A stretch of DNA of 8,016 nt from JAIVJN01 sp036732565 (GTDB lineage Bacteria; Acidobacteriota; Vicinamibacteria; Vicinamibacterales; UBA2999), in contig DAINCF010000330.1 in the NCBI GenBank assembly GCA_036732565.1, positions 1-8,016 on the forward strand, written 5' to 3'. Below, piece by piece: positions 1 to 7,807 of the stretch. Each line of letters starts with the position of its first letter. The stretch's first letter is position 1. The notes beneath the pieces were generated by a model. The model was given only the letters and a program-made list of their open reading frames with translations, had not been told where the DNA came from and ran no database searches. The translations under genes and the position numbers were made by a program.

Positions 1-639
1 CGCGACGCTGCCGATCGCCAGGCGCACCTCGTCGCCGCGCACGCCGGCCATCATCACCTTGGAGATCGCCTGCGCGCGCCGCGTGCCCACCTTGCGCCAC
101 CATTGGCGACCATCAACCTTTGGAATCTCGATCGCCACGATCAGCTCGTCGGGAGAGAGCACGGTGGTCCGATAGCCGGTGTAGAACCGCGTGAGCTCGA
201 CCTCTCGTCGGCCCCTCGCGCTCTGCAGAATCAGCCGTGCGTTGGCCGCGGCCAACACCGGCAGGGTATCGCCGGCGGGCGAGCCGTTGGCGACGTTGCC
301 GGCGATGGTGCCTCGATGCTGAATCTGTCGTCCTCCGACCTCGCGCGCGGCGGCGACGAGCATCGGCACGCGTCGCCGCACGAGTGGCGACGCAATCACG
401 TCAGTGTAGGTGGTGAGCGCGCCAAGACGAAGGACCTGACCACGGCGCTCGATGCCGCGCAGCTCGCGGAGGGGCCACAGATCGAGGAACCGCCGGCTCG
501 TCGCGGTGCCGAACTGCAGTGCCACATAGACGTCGGTGCAGCCGGCCAGAGGCGTCAGCCGCTCGTCCGCCATCATGCGCAGCGCATCGTTCAGCGTCCG
601 CGGGCGCTCGAGCGTCAGCGAAGAAATCGCCGTCCTCAT
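1..639 (-). CDS. Xanthine dehydrogenase-family FAD-binding (medium) subunit, 3' end outside window
   Basis: This is the FAD subunit of a three-subunit molybdenum hydroxylase; it passes electrons from the 2Fe-2S subunit to NAD+ or another acceptor in the cytoplasm. I translated 213 residues from the ATG at 639-637 down to the window edge with no stop. The start MRTAISSLTLERP is followed by the first FAD motif PLAGCTDVYV (residues 30-39; the family usually has AGGTD) and the second, RGTIAGNVANGSPAGDT (about 109-125; usual form TIGGNIANaSPagD). Near the edge, KVGTRRAQAISKV (183-195) is a typical sequence of this family. Members are usually about 270-300 residues, so roughly the last quarter, the C-terminal flavoprotein domain, lies outside. 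The start overlaps the stop of the 2Fe-2S gene by ATGA, which implies translational coupling. AGAGG about ten bases upstream is a weak ribosome binding site. The family is certain; the substrate is not. Confidence 0.93.
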   Translation of the reverse strand, partial: MRTAISSLTLERPRTLNDALRMMADERLTPLAGCTDVYVALQFGTATSRRFLDLWPLRELRGIERRGQVLRLGALTTYTDVIASPLVRRRVPMLVAAAREVGGRQIQHRGTIAGNVANGSPAGDTLPVLAAANARLILQSARGRREVELTRFYTGYRTTVLSPDELIVAIEIPKVDGRQWWRKVGTRRAQAISKVMMAGVRGDEVRLAIGSVA

Positions 640-1117
640 CGCCGCCGCCTCTTCGCACGTCGGGCACCTTGGGCACCCCGAGGACCTCGGGCGCCTCGCG
701 CCCCCTGAGCAACGGCGCGATAGATGCTTCCGTAGCCCGTACAGCGGCACAGATTGCCAGCCAGCGCCTCTTTGATGTCGTCGAGCGAGGCGCCTTTCTT
801 CACGACCGTCGCGGCCATGATCATGCCCGGCGTACAGATGCCACACTGCGCGCCGCCGTGCACGACGAACGCGTCTTGCAGCGGCTGCGCGTCGAGGCCT
901 TCAATCGTGCGCACGCTTTCGCCGTCGACATGCGCGATGGGCACCAGGCAACTGTTGATGGGGACATCGCCGATGAGCACGGTGCACGCGCCGCACTCCC
1001 CTTCGCCGCACCCTTCCTTGGTGCCCGTCAGGCCGGCGTCCTCGCGCAACACATCGAGCAGCCGCTTCATCGGATGCACGTCGAAGCGCCGCATCCTGCC
1101 GTTGACTCTGACGCGAA

Positions 1118-1121
<4 letters not shown>
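636..1121 (-). CDS. Xanthine dehydrogenase-family 2Fe-2S (small) subunit with a repeat-derived basic tail
   Basis: This 161-residue subunit carries the two 2Fe-2S clusters that relay electrons from the molybdenum centre to the FAD subunit. The N-terminal plant-ferredoxin-type domain has ligands C38, C43, C46 and C58 (GCGEGECGACTV, then SCL). The helical second domain has C93, C96, C125 and C127 (QCGICTPGM and GNLCRCTGYGSI). All eight ligands are present. Conserved sequence ends near residue 139. Beyond it lies a low-complexity tail, five G-A/P-R/Q triplets (140-154) and then RRAKRRRR, encoded by a 9-base tandem repeat and unlike the usual ending of the family. The start ATG overlaps the stop of the molybdopterin subunit (ATGA at 1121-1118), with GGAG six bases upstream inside a hairpin. 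The stop overlaps the start of the FAD gene in the same way. The assignment is secure. Confidence 0.96.
660..704 (-). repeat. Five tandem 9-base units inside the 2Fe-2S subunit gene
   Basis: Plus-strand units read TCGGGCACC, TTGGGCACC, CCGAGGACC, TCGGGCGCC and TCGCGCCCC. On the coding strand each encodes Gly-Ala/Pro-Arg/Gln, so the repeat keeps frame and makes residues 140-154 of the 2Fe-2S protein. TCGGGCACC differs by one base from TCAGGCACC at 3972-3980 in the intergenic array, so both may derive from the same kind of repeat. The five units are seen directly; the shared origin is inferred. Confidence 0.7.
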
Positions 1122-3241
<2,120 letters not shown>

Positions 3242-3358
3242 ACGGACTGAATCGGACTCTACTGTAGTGTCTCTTGTTTTGGCCAACATCGGCTGAGCTG
3301 TGGCACGGCCGCCACGCTCATCTGTGGGCTGGCTCGACGTTTGATACGTCCAACCGCC
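3242..3358. promoter_or_regulatory. Divergent intergenic region between the hydroxylase operon and the beta-barrel gene
   Basis: These 117 bases must hold promoters for both directions. I cannot name a convincing -35/-10 pair on either strand. Three short symmetric sites are visible: CTACTGTAG (3259-3267), TTGGCCAA (3279-3286) and GACGT-N5-ACGTC (3336-3350), the last ending eight bases before the beta-barrel ATG. Any of them could be an operator, but arms this short also occur by chance. Confidence 0.35.
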
Positions 3359-3919
3359 ATGAGAACCCACATTCTCGTCCTGCGCGCGTCGGTCCTCGCG
3401 GGGTTGCTGTTTTTCGCGGCTCCTTTCACCTCGTCGGCTCAGCCGGTGCCCAATACCGGTCAGATGGCCGCGGGCGGCGAAGCCGGGATCTTCCTCCCGT
3501 CCGACGATCAATTGGATGGCTCGTTCATCGTCGGCGGATCTTTCGAGTACTACTTCACGCCACGGCTGAGCATACGAGGCAGCCTTTCGGAGACGCGTCC
3601 GAACTACGCGCGCGGCAACGACGAGCAAGAGCGGCAGCTCCGGCTCGGTGGCGACGTCATCTACAACTGGGAGCACGGCAAGATCCACCCGTTCGCCGGC
3701 GGCGGTCTCGGCATCCACCATTTGCGGTTCTTCGATGATGGCGACAACTTCGGGGACAACGACACCAACGTCGGCGTCAGCGGCCTTGGAGGCGTGGAAG
3801 TGTTTCTGAACCGCGCGTGGACGTTCAAGGTCGAAGGCCGCTTCCAATGGGTGGACGATCGCCCGCTGAGCGATCCGGACGGTTTTGCGCTGACGTTCGG
3901 AGTCAAACGTTACTTCTAG
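3359..3919 (+). CDS. Outer-membrane beta-barrel protein (OmpA-like 8-strand fold)
   Basis: The 186-residue product has a clear signal peptide: MRTH, a hydrophobic core (about 5-23), and likely cleavage after SSA27 before Gln28. The mature part alternates polar and hydrophobic residues in short stretches broken by turns, for example GSFIVGGSFEYYFTPRLSIR (54-73) and FAGGGLGIHHLRFF (112-125), and it ends in GVKRYF with terminal Phe186, the signal read by the BAM complex. About eight strands fit the small OMP_b-brl type. One loop (126-137) is very rich in Asp, Asn and Gly. An in-frame TTG at 3341 would add six residues, but the ATG at 3359 puts the basic residues and hydrophobic core in the usual place. 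No clear Shine-Dalgarno is present. The gene stands alone, divergent from the hydroxylase operon; the repeat hairpin just downstream may end its transcript. The specific role is unknown. Confidence 0.85.
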   Translation: MRTHILVLRASVLAGLLFFAAPFTSSAQPVPNTGQMAAGGEAGIFLPSDDQLDGSFIVGGSFEYYFTPRLSIRGSLSETRPNYARGNDEQERQLRLGGDVIYNWEHGKIHPFAGGGLGIHHLRFFDDGDNFGDNDTNVGVSGLGGVEVFLNRAWTFKVEGRFQWVDDRPLSDPDGFALTFGVKRYF

Positions 3920-3925
3920 ACAAGA

Positions 3926-3979
3926 GTGCCTGGGTGCCTCAGTGCCTGGGGCACCCAGGCACCTCAGGCACTCAGGCAC
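3926..3979 (+). terminator. Long hairpin formed by the inverted array, possible terminator or 3'-end stabiliser
   Basis: 3926-3939 pairs with 3966-3979 over 14 base pairs (one G-U). A small internal loop follows, then 3942-3950 (GTGCCTGGG) pairs with 3954-3962 (CCCAGGCAC) around a GCA loop. There is no T-run on either side, so it is not a classic intrinsic terminator. It may still stop transcription or protect the 3' end of the beta-barrel mRNA. Confidence 0.45.
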
Positions 3980-3996
3980 CCAGGCACCCAGGCACC
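3926..3996. repeat. Inverted array of 8-base GTGCCTGG / CACCCAGG units
   Basis: The left half holds three copies of GTGCCTGG or GTGCCTCA. The right half holds about six inverted copies (CACCCAGG, CACCTCAGG, CACTCAGG, CACCCAGG, CACCCAGG, CACC). The array starts seven bases after the beta-barrel stop and ends 22 bases before the Ntn-hydrolase start. Unit size and the absence of unique spacers rule out a CRISPR array. Similar GTGCC-type runs are, from memory, common between genes of GC-rich soil Acidobacteriota. Confidence 0.85.
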
Positions 3997-4006
3997 CTCA
4001 CTCGGT

Positions 4007-4012
4007 TAGAAT
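4007..4012 (+). promoter_or_regulatory. Possible -10 box (TAGAAT) for a leaderless Ntn-hydrolase transcript
   Basis: TAGAAT matches the -10 pattern TAnAAT. It lies six bases before the ATG at 4019, so transcription would begin at or next to the start codon. No Shine-Dalgarno is seen before this ATG, which agrees with a leaderless message. The expected -35 position falls in the repeat array and shows no match, so confidence is modest. Confidence 0.35.
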
Positions 4013-4018
4013 CCCTAA

Positions 4019-5686
4019 ATGATCACGGTCGCGGCGCAGATGCCCGGCGATCGTCCGGCGGGGAACATCCACTCGACGCGCTCGGCGGCGATGGGTCGGC
4101 GCGGCATGATCGCGACCAGCCAGTCGCTGGCGTCTGGGGCAGGACTGAAAGTGCTGCAGGACGGCGGCAACGCGATCGACGCCGCCATCACCGCGGCCGC
4201 GGTGTTGGCGGTGGTCGAGCCATCGATGAACGGCATCGGCGGCGATCTGTTCGCGATCGTCTTCGACGCGAAGACCCAGAAGCTCTACGCCTTGGACGCC
4301 AGCGGGCGGGCCGCCCAGGCAGCGACGCCAGCGGAATTCAGCCGCCGTGGCCTCGTCGAGATGCCGAATCGCGGTCCCCTGCCGGTCGATGTCCCGGGCG
4401 TAGTGGATGGCTGGCATCAACTGGTGACGCGCTTCGGCACGATCGATATCGCGAGAGCCGTGCAGCCGGCCATCAGCTTCGCGCGTGACGGCTATCCGGT
4501 GCACGAGATCCTCGCTGGCGACTGGGCCGGTGCAGAGGACGTGCTGGCCCAGGATCCGGCGGCCGCGGCGACCTTCTTGCCGAACGGGCGCGCGCCGAAG
4601 CCCGGAGAGGTCTTCTCCAATCCCCGACTCGCGAAATCACTGGAGCTGATCGCGCAAGGTGGATGCGACGCGTTCTACAAGGGGCCGATCGCCACGGCGA
4701 TCGCCCTCGACATGAAGACGCGCGACGGTCTGCTCGACGAACGGGACCTCGCCGCGCACGCCTCGGACTGGGTCGAGCCGCTGACCACGAACTACCGCGG
4801 CTACGACGTCTACGAAATGCCACCGAGCACGCAGGGGTTCGTTGCGCTCGAGATGTTGAACATCCTCGAAGGCTTCGATATCGAGGCGATGGGCCACAAC
4901 AGCGCGGCCTATCTCCATGTCGTCAGCGAAGCCAAGAAGATCGCGTTCGCCGATCGCGCGGCGTACCTCGCCGATCGCGGGTCGGTGCCGCCCCACGCGA
5001 TGGCCACGCTGCTGTCCAAGGCATACGCCGCGGCGCGACGGCAGGAGATCGACTCGAAAAGGAGCGGCCTCTACAAGCCCGGCGCGTTGTCGTCCGGCTC
5101 ACAGCAGGTGGCGGAGCTCTCGTCCGACGGCCGCGATCACGGGGACACCATCTACATGACGGTCGCCGACGGTCAGGGCAACGTCATCTCGCTCATTCAG
5201 TCGCTGTTCTCGTCGTTCGGTGCCGGCATCGTCGCCGGCGAGACCGGCATCACGCTGCACAATCGCGGCGCCGGGTTCACGCTCGAAGCGGGACATCCGA
5301 ATCAGCTGGGCCCGCGCAAGCGTCCACTCCACACGCTGGTACCGGCCATGGTGCTGAAGGACGGCCGGCCGTGGTTCTCGTTCGGCGTGATGGGCGGCGA
5401 CAACCAGGCGCAAGCGCACGTGCAGGTGCTGGCGAACATCATCGACTTCGGCTTCAACGTGCAGGTCGCCGGCGAGGTCGCGCGCATGCGGCACGGTGGC
5501 GACCATCTGGCGCTCGAAAGCGGGATCGGCGCGGAGGTCCGCACCGCCCTCACCGCGCTCGGCCACATCATCGTCGACGGTCGCGGCGCCATGGGCGGCT
5601 ATCAAGGCATCCTGATCGATCCGAAGAGCAGGGTGCTGATGGGCGGCTCCGATCCGCGCAAGGACGGCTTAGCGATCGGCTGGTGA
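4019..5686 (+). CDS. Gamma-glutamyltransferase-family Ntn-hydrolase (GGT-like, non-classical)
   Basis: The 555-residue proenzyme should cut itself into large and small subunits, with Thr377 as the new N-terminus and nucleophile (HGD-TIYMTVAD, 374-384). Family landmarks are GGNAIDAAI (49-57), NGIGGDLF (71-78), VPGVVDGW (125-132), MPPSTQG (267-273) and GVMGGDNQAQAHVQVL (456-471). Several residues of true GGT are replaced: the YREMAP-type loop is DASGRAAQ (93-100), NNEMDDF is HNRGAGF (414-420), and the PGGSRI serine loop is MGGDNQ. These bind the gamma-glutamyl group, so classical glutathione hydrolysis is unlikely. The pattern fits the GGT-like group that includes acylase-type enzymes and oxamate amidohydrolase HpxW. 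There is no signal peptide, which suggests the cytoplasm, whereas classical bacterial GGT is exported. Length is normal. It stands apart from the hydroxylase operon, so a shared purine pathway is a hypothesis. Family sure, substrate unknown. Confidence 0.93.
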   Translation: MITVAAQMPGDRPAGNIHSTRSAAMGRRGMIATSQSLASGAGLKVLQDGGNAIDAAITAAAVLAVVEPSMNGIGGDLFAIVFDAKTQKLYALDASGRAAQAATPAEFSRRGLVEMPNRGPLPVDVPGVVDGWHQLVTRFGTIDIARAVQPAISFARDGYPVHEILAGDWAGAEDVLAQDPAAAATFLPNGRAPKPGEVFSNPRLAKSLELIAQGGCDAFYKGPIATAIALDMKTRDGLLDERDLAAHASDWVEPLTTNYRGYDVYEMPPSTQGFVALEMLNILEGFDIEAMGHNSAAYLHVVSEAKKIAFADRAAYLADRGSVPPHAMATLLSKAYAAARRQEIDSKRSGLYKPGALSSGSQQVAELSSDGRDHGDTIYMTVADGQGNVISLIQSLFSSFGAGIVAGETGITLHNRGAGFTLEAGHPNQLGPRKRPLHTLVPAMVLKDGRPWFSFGVMGGDNQAQAHVQVLANIIDFGFNVQVAGEVARMRHGGDHLALESGIGAEVRTALTALGHIIVDGRGAMGGYQGILIDPKSRVLMGGSDPRKDGLAIGW

Positions 5687-5726
5687 TCAAAACACACGTT
5701 CGCACATTGTGGGCGAGGCAGATCGC

Positions 5727-5754
5727 GTAGGGGCGATTCGCGAACCGCCCCTAC
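5727..5754. terminator. 28-base near-palindrome between convergent genes, likely two-way terminator or REP-like repeat
   Basis: GTAGGGGCG (5727-5735) pairs perfectly with CGCCCCTAC (5746-5754). The loop contains TTCGCGAA, itself a palindrome, so 13 of 14 positions are symmetric across the whole element. It lies 40 bases after the Ntn-hydrolase stop and six bases beyond the stop of the opposing gene, where a two-way terminator is expected. There is no T-run. GTAGGGGCG...CGCCCCTAC elements recur, from memory, in many unrelated genomes, so a dispersed palindromic repeat is equally possible. Confidence 0.6.
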
Positions 5755-5760
5755 ATCGAT

Positions 5761-7581
5761 TCACGGAACGTGAACGATCACCTCGTTCGTCGAACCGCCG
5801 GTCCCGCAGGAGCCGACTCCTCGAACACGAACGTGATATGTGCCCGGCGGCGCGGGGGCGGAAACGATCGTGGTGTTGACGTTCGTCACGAGCAGATTCG
5901 ACGCACCGGGCGCTGAGCCCACCTCGATCCGATACGCCGTCGCGCCCGGCATCGGCGGCCACTGCAGCGTCACGACGTTCCCGGCCATCGAGGACGTCAA
6001 TGGGCCTGCGGGCGCTGGCGCGGCGCAGCCGCCGACCGACACGACACGTTCCGGCGACGCAGGCCCGGTGCCGCATGCGTTCTGTCCGCGCACGCGCGCG
6101 TGGTACAGGCCTGGGGGCGCTGCCCCGGTGATGGCGGTTCCTCCGATGACTGTCTGCAGCAGATCGCTTGCGCCGGATGCCGAGCCGACTTCGAGCACGT
6201 AGCCGCTGACGCCCGGCACGGCGGACCAGTTCAACACGACGATCGATCCGTTGACGCTCGAGGAGAGTTGACTCGGGGCCGCGGGCAGACTGCATCCGGA
6301 CGGCACGATGGCCTCCGCCTCAGCCGACACCGCGCTCCCGCACGCATTCTGCGCGCGCAGCCGGAAGAAATAGTGTCCTGCGGGAAGGTCGCCTGCCAAC
6401 GTGGTCTGCCCAGCCGGCAGCGTGAAGGTTCCAAGGTTCGAGGCCCCAGGTTGGTTGCCGACCTCGAGCACGTACGATTCCACGCTCCCGGACGAGGGCA
6501 CCCATGAAAGCGTGACTCTGGAGCCCGAGACGCTCGCCGTCAGGGAGGCGGGCGCGCCGGGGCTGGAGCACGGCCCGGACGTCCCGCGCCAACCGAGCTG
6601 GATGACTTCGAAGTCGCTGGCTTTCAGCGACGCGAACGCCGGGTTCAGCACACCGTTGTTCCATCGCGGGTCGAACGTGCCCGTGATGTACATGTTCGAT
6701 CCGTTGTCCGCCACGATGAGCCCGTAGCGCTGCATCGCGCGGAAGATCTTCTGCATCTCGGGCGGCCGGTTGGCGATGTTCACGCTCGACTTCAATCGAA
6801 GCCGCGCGCCCATCGGCAACGCGCCTTGCGTGCTGCCCGCACGATGCGACGCCGGCCACACGTAGCCGTTGGTCTGCGCCACGGTCACCCGGAACGCGTG
6901 GCGGATCTCGTCGGGCCGTTCGTACACTTCGTCGTAGCGCACGAGCCCGGGGAAAATCGCGAGACCAGCCGCATCCGCAGACGTCCAGGTGTCCGGTCGT
7001 CGATCGTTGCGATTGAGATCGAAGAACGCGCCCGATCCACCCTCCCACCTCGTCCCGGTCCAACGCAGATCGAACAGCTCGTAGAGATGACGATTGTCGC
7101 GATCGAGGATCAGCATGTGCCGATCGCCGCCTGGATCGGCGTTGCCGGGCGGGCCGCCTTCGATCCAGTACGACTCGGTCTTGGCTTGCTCGGGAATCGG
7201 GTAGAACGGGAAGCTCACGTTGCCTGGATGCGTGACGCCGTCACTCTGATTCGCGTAGTAGAACTCCACCGCCTGCTTGGGCTGATCGCCACCGACGACC
7301 ACGTACGGAATGCCGTAGATGTAGGCCGGGTCGTCGAGATCGTAGCCGCCGAAGTCCGGATGCAGCGTGCGACCCGGGCCGATGAAGGTGATGAACTGCG
7401 CCGAACCCGGATCCACCGGCGCTGCGCTGATGTCTTGGTTCCACCAGTTGTCCGCGGGGAACACCGGAAGCGGGCCGGGCACCTCGCCGCCGCGCACGGC
7501 GTCCGCAGGCGCGACTTGCGCGCGTGGCTGGCTGGCGAGCGCGAGGACGGCGAGGAGTACGACCTGGAGTCGGCAACGCAT
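5761..7581 (-). CDS. Secreted protein: conserved domain of unknown function plus three cysteine-paired FN3 modules
   Basis: With the ATG at 7581-7579 the product has 606 residues; an in-frame TTG at 7599 would add six. The signal peptide is MRCRLQVVLLAVLALASQPRA, with likely cleavage before Gln22 and no lipobox. Residues about 39-331 form a domain I know only as a conserved secreted type without assigned function. Its landmarks are PADNWWNQDI, LHPDFGG, GIPYVVVGGDQP, GGDRHMLILDRDN (151-163), RPDTWTSADAAGL, RYDEVYE, EIRHAFR, YVWPASH, MGARLRLK and IVADNGSNMYITG. Three fibronectin type III modules follow (about 338-427, 430-517, 519-606), each with V-x-L-x-W and YxxRVRxxNACG-like strands. Each carries one Cys at its start and one in the NACG-type turn (C338/C414, C430/C503, C519/C592), which suggests one disulfide per module. 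The FN3 modules probably bind or space the domain outside the cell. The gene is monocistronic and converges on the Ntn-hydrolase. No catalytic residues can be named. Confidence 0.85.
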   Translation of the reverse strand: MRCRLQVVLLAVLALASQPRAQVAPADAVRGGEVPGPLPVFPADNWWNQDISAAPVDPGSAQFITFIGPGRTLHPDFGGYDLDDPAYIYGIPYVVVGGDQPKQAVEFYYANQSDGVTHPGNVSFPFYPIPEQAKTESYWIEGGPPGNADPGGDRHMLILDRDNRHLYELFDLRWTGTRWEGGSGAFFDLNRNDRRPDTWTSADAAGLAIFPGLVRYDEVYERPDEIRHAFRVTVAQTNGYVWPASHRAGSTQGALPMGARLRLKSSVNIANRPPEMQKIFRAMQRYGLIVADNGSNMYITGTFDPRWNNGVLNPAFASLKASDFEVIQLGWRGTSGPCSSPGAPASLTASVSGSRVTLSWVPSSGSVESYVLEVGNQPGASNLGTFTLPAGQTTLAGDLPAGHYFFRLRAQNACGSAVSAEAEAIVPSGCSLPAAPSQLSSSVNGSIVVLNWSAVPGVSGYVLEVGSASGASDLLQTVIGGTAITGAAPPGLYHARVRGQNACGTGPASPERVVSVGGCAAPAPAGPLTSSMAGNVVTLQWPPMPGATAYRIEVGSAPGASNLLVTNVNTTIVSAPAPPGTYHVRVRGVGSCGTGGSTNEVIVHVP

Positions 7582-7807
7582 CACGTCGGCCACAGGCAAA
7601 GGCCTTGCCGCGCGTCAGGTCGCGCCAACGCACGCTTTGGCACGGCGACGCTGCACACTTCTGCGATCGGACCGACGAATTCCGCCGTCGCGAAGACGCT
7701 TCGGTGGACACGTCACGCGTTCTCCGTGCAACGCTGTCGCCGAATCACGCACTACAGACGAGGTATCATGACGGGCTGGTGAAGAACGCCCCGTGAGGAG
7801 ATCGACC
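7582..7807. promoter_or_regulatory. Divergent gap before the lipoprotein gene
   Basis: About 225 bases lie between two divergent genes and must contain both promoters. A possible -10 box, TATCAT (7764-7769), lies 38 bases before the lipoprotein start, but no matching -35 is visible. A small stem, CGAAG-ACG-CTTCG (7691-7703), is too short to mean much. I see no coding signal, RNA gene or repeat here. Confidence 0.3.
7795..7800 (+). promoter_or_regulatory. Ribosome binding site of the lipoprotein gene (GAGGAG)
   Basis: GAGGAG seven bases before the ATG at 7808 is the clearest Shine-Dalgarno sequence in the window, and it fixes the start of the truncated lipoprotein gene. Confidence 0.75.

Noticed and set aside
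103..708. A 201-codon plus-strand ORF over the FAD subunit
   Set aside because: Antisense to a gene with two clear FAD motifs; composition is that of a shadow frame.
401..712. A 103-codon minus-strand ORF over the 2Fe-2S/FAD junction
   Set aside because: It is out of frame with both real genes, and the ATGA overlap already explains this region.
3926..3996. CRISPR array
   Set aside because: Units are about 8 bases, contiguous and inverted, with no unique spacers and no cas genes.
4663..5730. A 355-codon plus-strand ORF overlapping the Ntn-hydrolase
   Set aside because: Arg-rich shadow frame with no recognisable domain; the overlapping frame encodes complete GGT-family motifs.
7691..7703. 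CGAAG-ACG-CTTCG hairpin in the gap before the lipoprotein
   Set aside because: Only five base pairs; expected by chance in sequence of this composition.
6826..7782. A 318-codon plus-strand ORF opposite the FN3 protein and running into the divergent gap
   Set aside because: Antisense to the conserved secreted domain, with no signal, domain or ribosome binding site. The TATCAT and ATG near its end are better read as part of the lipoprotein upstream region.
7768..7782. Tiny ORF (ATG ACG GGC TGG TGA) before the lipoprotein gene
   Set aside because: Four codons with no ribosome binding site; no evidence for a leader peptide.
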